This document shows, one piece after another, positions 56,849 to 64,000 of a stretch of 64,000 nt of DNA. Origin of the DNA: Plasmodiophora brassicae. Lineage: Eukaryota; Endomyxa: Phytomyxea; Phytomyxea; Plasmodiophorida. A program made the position numbers and the translations under genes. The notes under the pieces are model-generated. The model made no database searches, was not told the origin of the DNA, and saw only the letters and a list, made by a program, of their open reading frames with translations. The DNA is taken from the NCBI GenBank assembly GCA_036867785.1, contig CP145414.1, positions 930,001-994,000 on the forward strand, given 5' to 3'. Numbering within the stretch: the stretch's first letter is position 1; each line of letters starts with the position of its first letter.

Positions 56849-58081
56849 ATGGCCACGGAGGCGGGCCGGGTGCCGAGCGGACCGCCGCTGACGGGGGAGG
56901 TCGTGCCTGGTCGACCGGACGCCAACATGCCTGACGATGACAACGGGCTGGGCATTCTGCTGGTTATCGGCGTTTCCCTTGTCGTCCAGTTCGGCCTGCA
57001 CCATTGGCAGAGGTTACGCCCGAGATCGTACCATTTGGGTTCGTACACGACTCGCGAGTTCGTTCCAGGCGATACTTGACATGTCAGCGTAGTCTCCTTG
57101 CTGGGCCTTTGGCTGTTCCCGATGCTCGTGTCCATCCACTCCGGGTTCGTCATCATGCTCTCTGTCTGGAGTGCCTTCTCGTTGTACACTGGATATCTGT
57201 TCGGGCAGATCCGATTCATTCAACCCGTTCCAAAGGACCTGCCAGGACGGGTAATGCCTTGTGGCGGTTCGGCCCTGCGATGCCTAAGTACGTTTCAGGT
57301 GTACAGTTGGTTCAGCTTCATACACCGATCGTGCTATGTCCTGGCGATTGCTGGGTACATCATGGTCCTCGTTCAAATGCTGCTCGGCCTTGGTATCGGA
57401 TTATTCGGGTTCTACGTCGGATTCTATGGGCTATACTATGGCGTGCTCAGTCGTGATGTTGCCGAGTTCACTGCCGAACGAGTCGTTGCCAAACTCGGAT
57501 ACTACAGGTCCGTACGACATTTCGCAACGGGATGCATGCCCTGACGACCGGGTAGCGGCGATAAGAATCAAATCCCGACGAGGAGCCTCAGTGCCAGGAT
57601 ATGCGCCCTTTGTGATCAGGTCTCTTCATCCGCATGACGTCCTGGAATGTGCTGTTGAACGCGTGACGGTTCAGGAACTGGATTTGAGCTCGCCGCTGTC
57701 AGCGTCAGGACAACGCAACGTCCACGTTCTCGCTTGCGGTCATCGGTACCATGACTTGTACGACATGACGCCGCCGCTGGATGTGTGCGTGTGTGTGACG
57801 TTTCGCGGTAGATGCTTGAGAGGCTGGGCAATGGTGGGGAAGAAGGATACGTGCGCGTATTGCCGAGAGAAGATCGACCTCAAGGATGTCAGTACCGGGT
57901 TCGCAGACTTCGAACTGCTTTGACCTACCTGCCATAGATCGCCGCCGATAGCGTGTGGCTGCACCAGTCTCTGCTGTGGGGGCAAATCCTCGACGCTATC
58001 CGATACCTCGTCGCTTGGAACCCAGTCATATTTCTGGCCATGCGCGGTGCACTGACGCTCGTCGGCATCCCGCATTTGTAA
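56849..58081 (+). CDS. RNF121: RNF121/RNF175-type RING E3 ligase of the ER/Golgi
   Basis: Multi-pass RING ubiquitin ligase of the ER/cis-Golgi. From MATEAGRVPSGPPLTG (56849) it has helices ILLVIGVSLVVQFGLHHWQ, SLLGLWLFPMLVSIHSGF, VWSAFSLYTGYLFG, FIHRSCYVLAIAGYIMVLVQ and GLFGFYVGFYGLYYGVLSRD. DVAEFTAERV is a conserved loop. A RING-type finger comes next: CALC, then VHVLACGHRYHDLC, RGWAMVGKKDTCAYC and REKIDLKD. The last exon encodes WLHQSLLWGQILDAIRYLV and a final helix ending at 58081. Six or so introns. The GKKDTCxYC form and the WGQ(L/I)LD tail are specific to this family. It looks complete. Confidence 0.9.
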
Positions 58082-58257
58082 CAAATATATACGCACGCTG
58101 GCGCGCGTTCAACCTTCGCCGGTTCACCGCGATCTGGCTTCATGCTCAACCAAGCGTTGACGAACGACGTTATCGACATCAGGCGCTATGCAGCGTACGG
58201 TGTCCAAACACTGTATCATTGCCTGCTGTGCCGACAATGTCGCTGTGGTTGCCGTCG

Positions 58258-58854
58258 TCAATGCTGGCCGGTTGACGCCGCCAGCATGACGATGCCCGGC
58301 GGCTGCGTCTCTCGTGCCTGCCTCTTGCAAGATCGCCGTCTGCTGCTGGGTGTCGGCGTCGCTGTCGTTGAGTGCCCTGGTTTCGATGACATCGTCTTCG
58401 ATGACGACGTCGGTGGCGCGGCCTTCCCCTCCTCTTGCTCCTTCCGCCAGATGTCGACCGCGGCGCCCGCTCCTCGTCGTACCCGGACCTCATTCGGGTT
58501 GACGAACATGAACGTGTTGGGCATGGCGCTTGCCAGGCATTGTAGTACCTGCCGCCCCAACCCGCATCTGACCGCTGCTGCCTGCAGGACGGGGTCCACT
58601 CTGCTCATATCGATCGCGATGGACCTGCCGGACAGGTCAGCACACCATCTGGTCACGGCGCCGTCATCGCCCGACCTGTAGGCCGACCCCAATTGCCTGT
58701 CGTTCCTGTGCCAGTGGCCTTTAAACCGCGCTAGGAGCTCGTCGCACAGGATGGCCTCGTATTTGTCGAACGCGTCGGCGGGCAGTGGTATGGTGACGAC
58801 CGTGCGCAGCTGCTCGGTCCACCATCGTGCCGCGTGCTCGCACTCGGTCCTCAT
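58258..58854 (-). CDS. BTG/Tob antiproliferative-family protein
   Basis: BTG/Tob domains bind the CAF1 deadenylase (CNOT7/8) and promote mRNA deadenylation. Single exon of about 198 residues from MRTECEHAARWWTEQL. Family marks are the box A-like FKGHWHRNDRQLGSAYR, and box B-like LASAMPNTFMFVNPNEVRVR with a following Gly. The C-terminal 60 residues are Ser/Thr-rich and lack a PAM2 motif I can see. BTG proteins are known in animals, and scattered members occur in protists. Confidence 0.8.
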   Translation of the reverse strand: MRTECEHAARWWTEQLRTVVTIPLPADAFDKYEAILCDELLARFKGHWHRNDRQLGSAYRSGDDGAVTRWCADLSGRSIAIDMSRVDPVLQAAAVRCGLGRQVLQCLASAMPNTFMFVNPNEVRVRRGAGAAVDIWRKEQEEGKAAPPTSSSKTMSSKPGHSTTATPTPSSRRRSCKRQARETQPPGIVMLAASTGQH

Positions 58855-59289
58855 CGTTGGGCTCAACAGGGCGATTATGATTGGGGCGGGCGGGCGGGCG
58901 CTCGAGATCCGATTATCGCCCAGAGGTACGCCAAACAACCACCAGCGATCAACGTACAGGGAATGACCTCCCAGGAACCGCCTAATCACCGTTCGCGCGA
59001 ACAGGCCCGCACACGATAGTACTCTGCGACCAGGTTGTTCTCGAGCGCCAGTCGGTGTTCCAGACTCCTAGGACTTGCAACGACAGGGTTGCTCGCTCCG
59101 GCCTCTGGGTGAAGATCGGTAGACACGCTCTGTGTCGTGCATCGTTCCCTATCCCACCCAGGGCAGGGCTCCAAAGGCCGCGCGCTCAGACAGGATGCTT
59201 GGCGTTATACTTGAGGTTCCGGTTGCTAGCCGGAATCTTCGTCAACCCACACAGAGCGCAATCACTACGTACATGGCAACGTGGTGCTG
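58855..59289. other. Intergenic, nothing recognised
   Basis: 435 bp upstream of the BTG gene and downstream of TFIIE-beta, both on the minus strand. No coding pattern. Confidence 0.35.
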
Positions 59290-60223
59290 TTATTTGGATG
59301 ACTCTCTGAGCCAGTCGTACTGATCTAGGACGTGCACGTTCGTCAGCTGGTACCGTCGTTTCTTTTGTGGCGCGCGACCCTTCGGCGCCCGCTTCGTTGG
59401 ACGCTTCATGCGTGCGCTGGTTTGATGCCCCGTCTCTAGTTCGTCCACGCTCATCAGTCCAGCAGCGTGCAGTCTGAGATCCAAATCAGACGTTAGCGAA
59501 CCGTCCACCACACGTTCCAGAAGCTCGAGATACGTACTCCCGCTCCAGTTCGACGTCGTCACCCGGCATGTTTACGTCATCCCATAGCCGTTTGATGTCG
59601 TCATCAACTTGTACCTCCAGGCGAGCATCCCTGGGGTACAGCATGGTCTCCTTCGATTCCGTATTCGCAATTGCATATATGAGTTCGGATTCCTTAAGGG
59701 TCTGAAAGCAGGTCGGTCTCACGGCCACAACGGAACGGACGCCGCCAATATGACCTGTACGTCAGCCTCGACGCCCACGTAAGCATCGGCAAGGCTCTGG
59801 ACGCTCAGCCCTTGTCTGTGCCTCGCTAGTAGGGCGCGAAGGTCGTCGACGTTGTTAACACCAGGATGCACCGGCTGCAGACCACACACGTTCGTTAACG
59901 GAACGGTACGGGATCCACGCGCGGACCCATCCTACGTTGTACGACAGCGCATCGTCCCTGTGCGCCACGCGAGCATGGGCAATCAGGTTCGACAGCAGCG
60001 CCGGGTGCGCCGTCAGATCGAGGCGCAGTCGGCTGGTGCGAATGTCGTCGAACGTCCTCCAGCCGCGGTTCTCGCGCAGCCACGACAACACATCGTCCTG
60101 CAGCTCGCGAATATGCTACCGACGCGCGTCAGCGACCACCGGCCACACACACACACACACACAGCCCGCCGGGACACAGACGTACGCGCTCGGGCCTCGC
60201 CGACTCCCGGCTCGTAAACCCAT
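59290..60223 (-). CDS. GTF2E2: TFIIE beta subunit
   Basis: General transcription factor subunit that helps open promoter DNA with TFIIE-alpha and TFIIH. Segments in order: DDVLSWLRENRGWRTFDDI (winged helix 1), ALLARHRQGLSVQSL, TLKESELIYAIANTESKETM with YPRD, VDDDIKRLWDDVNMPGDDVE, YLELLERVV, and the basic tail RAPKGRAPQKKRRYQLTNVH then DQYDWLRESSK. KKRR plus the NxH-L and DYxW-like end matches the family. At least four short introns. The first exon (MGLRAGSRRGPSAY at 60223) is a guess; the intron it implies contains a CA repeat. The real start may lie elsewhere. Confidence 0.78.
60144..60163 (+). repeat. (CA)10 microsatellite
   Basis: A perfect run of alternating CA. It lies in the likely first intron or 5' leader of TFIIE-beta. 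Confidence 0.9.
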
Positions 60224-60437
60224 GGCGGGACGCACCCGTCTTGATCATCGATCGCCCGCACAGTCAGCGAACACTGGGCCCGCGCAGGCCGCCGTCTTCC
60301 GCGGAGTCTGACGGGCCCAGCGACCGCCGAGAGGGCGAGTGGGACACTGAAGCGCAACTGAACCGAGGCGGTTGGCCTGCGCCGACGTATTATATTCACG
60401 TTGGTTAGTGGGTTTCGCCCAGGTTGACGAGGGGGCT

Positions 60438-61332
60438 TTAGGGCACGCCGGCCCAGGCCGACTGGGCGGCAGAGGCGAAGAAGAGGAGGGCTCCGACGAT
60501 GGAGACGGTCGTCCCGGAGATGCGCGTGGCGAGCAGGCGCCCGGCGTAGCAGGCGATGGCGCTGCAGGTCGTGTGGGCGGCAAGGCTCCCTGGGCGGGTG
60601 CGTTGAGCAGGGCCGATAGGACGACGGTGCGGAATGGGTACCGACTAGAATGTACGTAGTCGGGATGCGGTCGGCGATCATGGCGAGCAGGGCGATCTGC
60701 GATCGATCACCACATTCGCCGAGCAGCGTCAACGTGAAGGATTTCGCTAGGCCGGTCATGTTTCGCCGCCTGGACCGGCGGCGCTGTCGCCGGGCGGGCG
60801 AGTACGACTGATGCGATCTGAGGCCGAACAGGTCAGGACGGAGCAGTGATCCCGGCCATGTGCCGCCGCCTACATGAGAGACTCAACGTCGGTGTCGGAT
60901 GCGCTCCCTGGGTCGGTGTGGGCCGCAACGCCAGCAACCTCAAGCCCATCGTCGTTGTCGTTCGTGAACGCCTCGACGAGCATCTGGAGACCGAACGCGA
61001 TGTAGAGGACGATGGACCCCCAGTGCAGGTAGGCGACCGGGACGACCCGCAGGAGCTCGGAACCGACGACGACTGTGTGCATAACGTGACGTTATCAGCG
61101 ATGCAGGGCGACGCCGGGCGAGCGTTTGCGACGACCCACCGGCCAGCGTCGACGTGATGGCGTTGGCGACGGACGACCCGATGAAGACCATGCTGGGCGC
61201 GAACGACATGGCCAGGATCAGCGCCAGCATGAACGTCTTGTCGGCGAACTCGGACGCGGCGATCACGGCGAACGCCTGGACCAGGCCGTGCCAGGGTCGT
61301 GTCGCGTCTGCCGGCCCGCCCCACATCCCCAT
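60438..61332 (-). CDS. TMEM165: GDT1/TMEM165 (UPF0016) cation transporter
   Basis: Golgi Ca2+/Mn2+ transporter family with two inverted halves, each marked by E-x-G-D-[KR]-[ST]. The first half begins at MGMWGGPADATRPW and has FAVIAASEFADKTFMLALIL, in which the Gly of the motif is Ala. Then come VFIGSSVANAIT and VAYLHWGSIVLYIAFGLQML with an acidic loop (NDNDDG). The second half has KSFTLTLLGECGDRSQIALL, a canonical motif, followed by GRLLATRISGTTVSIVGALL and a stop at 60438. Four short introns. Upstream codons could hold a signal exon. Acidic residues that bind the ion are present in both halves. Confidence 0.88.
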
Positions 61333-61568
61333 GCGGTCGGCATGATCGCCAGGCGACCTGATCCGGCACAGATCCGATGGGCGGTCGGCCACCATTCCGA
61401 TACGGTTTGTTCATCGTTGGCCAGCGCACTATTCCACAGGTACCGGCCGCGCTCCCCTCCAGCGCAACGTGATATCCAATGGGACAGAGATACGGGCAGG
61501 AACGGTAGGGTCGGTCGGTACGGACACGGTACGGAGGCGCGCTCGTACCCAGGTGGCTAGGTGGTACG

Positions 61569-62780
61569 ATGCTGCTGTGTGCTACTGCGTTCGTGGCGCT
61601 CGCCCATGCGCTTCTGGTGCAGACGACGACAATGGCGTCTGGAGATAACAGGCCTACCGAGGTCCGCCATGTAGACGACGTGCACACGTTCCAAACAGCT
61701 GCACCCACCGCTCCCGCGCCACCGCCTGCCTCGCTGATATCGACGCGCACTCGCCCGCTCACTACGCCGACGATGGCGCTGACTCGAGCACGAACGTTGG
61801 CGCCCAATCCATTTCCGCCTCCCGTTCGTTCGACTGCGCTGCGAGTTCGCATGCGGTCCCCTGCGCGAAGTTCCGTGCATCGTGCAATCGCGGCGACAAC
61901 CGTTAGCCAGGCGCAGCCTGCATCGAAGCAGCGGACGGCGACGTCACCGACCCGACCCATGCCTTCCAGTCAGCTCCAGTTTCCTGACATTACGACGGTT
62001 GGCAGCACGTTTACGGCCAGCTTGGTTGACACGGGTCTGGGCGTCGACTCCACATCATGGACGTCTCGCACGAAGTCCAACTATATAGCGTATGCGACGA
62101 CGGCCATTTCGTTCAGTATCCCGTCGTCCGACCACCGGATCGTCAACGTCGACCTGGTCCCTGACCAGGCACCCCCGCAGCAACGCACCGTGCTCTCGTT
62201 CGTCGTCCTACCGCGAACGCGCAGCAACGTCGACACCGACTATGCGATCGCAGCAGCGTTCCGAGCCGAGATGCAGGTTGCCAACAGCACGATACGAAGC
62301 GCCCTGCCGGTGTCATTCGCTGGACCGCCGCCCGTAGAGGTCAACATCACTTCAGTTCTTGTGAAAGTCTGTAGCACGGACGACTATGTCGTTGTTCGGC
62401 ATCCAACTGGTGGATGCCCGGCATCGGTCGCTGCTTCATACGACGCGCCGCCAAACGTTGCCGCTGTGACCGCCCTTGTCGCTCTGGTTGTCGCCTGTCT
62501 ATCCCTGTTCGCGTACGTTGTCTGGCAGCTGTGCATGCAGCGCGTCCGACGGCAGCAACGCGCGTTGGGTGCACACATGGCCGTCCTGGCGGCGAGTTTC
62601 CCGGCACAATACGAGCCAACGATATCGCCAATGCCCGCACCTGACCCCCAGCGGCCAGGCAAGGTACGTCGCTGGGACGAACGCCGGGCACTGCACGCCA
62701 AAGCGATGTGTGAGAGGGCCCCGCCACCAGACACCGATGCCGACTGGACGGTCGCAACGCACAGCACCATAAACAGGTGA
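61569..62780 (+). CDS. Type I membrane protein, unknown
   Basis: Single exon of 403 residues. It has a signal peptide (MLLCATAFVALAHALLVQTT), a Thr/Pro/Ala-rich stalk of ~100 residues likely to be O-glycosylated, a globular part (ISFSIPSSDHRIVNVDLVPD, LSFVVLPRTRSNVDTD) with Cys near VKVCSTDDYVV and GGCPASV, one transmembrane helix (AAVTALVALVVACLSLFAYV) and a basic cytosolic tail. I do not recognise the ectodomain. It is divergent with the GDT1 gene. Confidence 0.6.
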   Translation: MLLCATAFVALAHALLVQTTTMASGDNRPTEVRHVDDVHTFQTAAPTAPAPPPASLISTRTRPLTTPTMALTRARTLAPNPFPPPVRSTALRVRMRSPARSSVHRAIAATTVSQAQPASKQRTATSPTRPMPSSQLQFPDITTVGSTFTASLVDTGLGVDSTSWTSRTKSNYIAYATTAISFSIPSSDHRIVNVDLVPDQAPPQQRTVLSFVVLPRTRSNVDTDYAIAAAFRAEMQVANSTIRSALPVSFAGPPPVEVNITSVLVKVCSTDDYVVVRHPTGGCPASVAASYDAPPNVAAVTALVALVVACLSLFAYVVWQLCMQRVRRQQRALGAHMAVLAASFPAQYEPTISPMPAPDPQRPGKVRRWDERRALHAKAMCERAPPPDTDADWTVATHSTINR

Positions 62781-62890
62781 ACCGGGCCCGTTAAAATGAA
62801 CGCTGGCCACTGCAGAGTACACAGGTCGGAAAATATCACGACATAGGTAGATATGGTACTGGTGATCGGAACGCTCGTAAGAGGCGTATC

Positions 62891-64000
62891 ATGAGGTTGA
62901 CGGGCGTTATCGCTTGCGCGGCCCTAGCCGGCCTAGGGCTGGGGCAGGCGCCGCTGGCAGCAGTTGACGATACGTGGTTGCTGAATGCGTTCAACAACCT
63001 GCGCAGCAATGTGAACCCGCCGGCGACGAATATGAACCGTCTGCTGTGGAGCCCGACGCTGGCCAGCAGCGCCCAGACGAAGATCAATGCGTTTGCCAGC
63101 TGCAGCAGTGCAGACGGCGTGTCCAGTGCGCCATACGATTTCATCTACGACTACTTCCATGGCAACTACCAGGGGTCGTTCCAGTTCTGGGCGTCCGAAG
63201 GCAGCAGCGGGCCGGAATACAGTGAGATCTCGTGGGCCACCTATACGGCGATCGGATGCGCGGCCTATGGACCCTGCACTCAGTCGTCGAACTTCCTCCT
63301 CTGGTGCTACTTTCAGGGGCCGACATCCTGGTCCAAAGCGTCCTCGCCGTACAAGTCAGGGACGCCGGCGTGTTCACAGTGCCCGCTGGCGTATACAAAC
63401 TGTACGGCGAACCTGTGCTCGATTCCGACCTCATCGCCGGCGCCAACTCCAGCGCCAACACCGGCGCCAACTCTAGCGCCAACACCAGCACCGACTCCAG
63501 CGCCAACACCAGCACCGACTCCAGCGCCAACACCAGCACCGACTCCAGCGCCAACACCACCACCGACTCCAGCGCCAACTCCAGCGCCAACTCCAGCGCC
63601 AACTCCAGCGCCAACTCCAGCGCCAACACCGGCGCCAACACCAGCGCCAACTCCTGCGCCGACAGCAGCGCCAACTCTTGCGCCGACAGCAGCGCCAACT
63701 CCAGCGCCAACTCCAGTGCCAACAGCAGCGCCAACTCCAGCGCCAACAGCAGCGCCAACTCCAGCACCGACAGCAGCGCCGACACTAGCGCCAACTCTTG
63801 CGCCGACAGCAGCGCCGACTGCAGCGCCAACCCCAGCGCCAACACCAGCGTCAACAGCAGCGCCAACGCCTTCGCCAACTCCGTTTCCGACGTTTGGGCC
63901 AACACACTCCGCGCCGCCTTCGCCAGCACCATCTCCACTGCCATCGCCAGCTCCATCCCCAGCAGCATCGCCAACTCGAAGACCGTCGTCGGCACCGTCG
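62891..64000 (+). CDS. Secreted CAP/SCP-PR1 protein with PT-P-A-PT tail; cut by window end
   Basis: Starts [20 protein letters not shown], a signal peptide. The CAP domain follows: [57 protein letters not shown] and FLLWCYF. The usual His of the CAP1 motif is not obvious, so the cavity may be altered. After a Cys-rich spacer (CSQCP, CTANLC) comes a long tail of PTPAPT-type repeats. The frame is open to the window edge, so the 3' end is missing. CAP proteins are secreted and often bind sterols or act in host interaction; Pro/Thr tails probably anchor to or span the wall. Confidence 0.82.
   Translation, partial: MRLTGVIACAALAGLGLGQAPLAAVDDTWLLNAFNNLRSNVNPPATNMNRLLWSPTLASSAQTKINAFASCSSADGVSSAPYDFIYDYFHGNYQGSFQFWASEGSSGPEYSEISWATYTAIGCAAYGPCTQSSNFLLWCYFQGPTSWSKASSPYKSGTPACSQCPLAYTNCTANLCSIPTSSPAPTPAPTPAPTLAPTPAPTPAPTPAPTPAPTPAPTPAPTPPPTPAPTPAPTPAPTPAPTPAPTPAPTPAPTPAPTAAPTLAPTAAPTPAPTPVPTAAPTPAPTAAPTPAPTAAPTLAPTLAPTAAPTAAPTPAPTPASTAAPTPSPTPFPTFGPTHSAPPSPAPSPLPSPAPSPAASPTRRPSSAPS
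63430..63890 (+). repeat. Pro/Thr/Ala hexapeptide tandem repeat
   Basis: About 75 units of a 6-bp to 18-bp repeat related to CCAACTCCAGCG, encoding PTPAPT, PTAAPT and PTLAPT. It is in the CAP gene's frame, and its reverse strand reads as an artificial Leu/Ala-rich frame. Confidence 0.85.

Noticed and set aside
56118-56891. Plus-strand open frame of 257 codons
   Set aside because: Antisense of the charged coiled-coil gene, with low-complexity Ser/Arg/Ala composition and no domain.
60833-61960. Minus-strand open frame of about 375 codons over the GDT1 gene
   Set aside because: The GDT1 motifs lie in a different frame, and this frame has no recognisable domain.
63141-63995. Minus-strand Leu/Ala-rich frame at the right edge
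   Set aside because: Reverse complement of the PTPAPT repeat; the plus frame has a signal peptide and a CAP domain.

Overview
The window is nuclear DNA of a compact eukaryotic genome. Nearly every gene is split by very short GT-AG introns (mostly about 40-60 nt) and neighbours often lie less than 200 bp apart on alternating strands. The base composition is moderately GC-rich. The gene content is that of a free-living or parasitic protist: FYVE and RGS domains are frequent, there are two 7TM-RGS receptors, a multidomain myosin, and a CAP protein with a PT-P-A-PT tail. This fits a Rhizaria/Stramenopile-type protist (plasmodiophorid- or oomycete-like), but lineage cannot be fixed from the sequence alone. 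All functions below come from recognising motifs by eye; exon joints were worked out by hand for the better genes and are approximate elsewhere.

Layout. 0.1-2.6 kb: an alpha/alpha-toroid-like protein and a multi-pass membrane protein. 2.7-4.6 kb: the SSU processome protein UTP7/WDR46. 4.8-9.1 kb: a large FYVE-type protein. 9.6-12.0 kb: a PH/RGS/FHA signalling protein on the opposite strand. 12.3-14.0 kb: a broken glutaredoxin copy, a decayed DNA transposon with terminal inverted repeats, and a second inverted transposase fragment. 14.1-17.2 kb: a membrane-anchored glutaredoxin and homogentisate 1,2-dioxygenase. 17.6-19.8 kb: an eIF4B-like repeat protein with a W2-like end. 20.3-24.9 kb: STK16 kinase, two Cdc25-like phosphatases and a SNAP-type SNARE. 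25.4-31.3 kb: a Rab-like GTPase, SERRATE/ARS2, and two cytochrome c genes with the methyltransferase BUD23 between them. 31.6-33.6 kb: a WDR93-like protein and the 25-residue ribosomal protein eL41. 33.8-39.1 kb: two 7TM-RGS genes on either side of a mitochondrial stomatin (SLP-2). 39.2-42.1 kb: a Gln-rich protein and a concentrative nucleoside transporter. 42.7-53.2 kb: one very large gene whose exons read through a myosin motor, IQ neck, CH domain, three MABP repeats, a Sec7-type ARF-GEF core, a PH domain and a FYVE finger. 53.5-64 kb: PDK1, a charged coiled-coil protein, RNF121, BTG/Tob, TFIIE-beta, a GDT1/TMEM165 cation transporter, a type I membrane protein and a CAP protein that runs off the right edge.

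Most genes are housekeeping and unrelated to each other, as expected in a eukaryotic chromosome. The most unusual item is the myosin/ARF-GEF fusion at 42.7-53.2 kb. It would put actin-based motility, an ARF-GEF scaffold and phosphoinositide binding in one polypeptide. Secondary points of interest are the eIF4B/W2 hybrid, the PH-RGS-FHA protein, the TM-glutaredoxin with its transposon-cut copy, and the paired paralogues (cytochrome c, Cdc25, 7TM-RGS).
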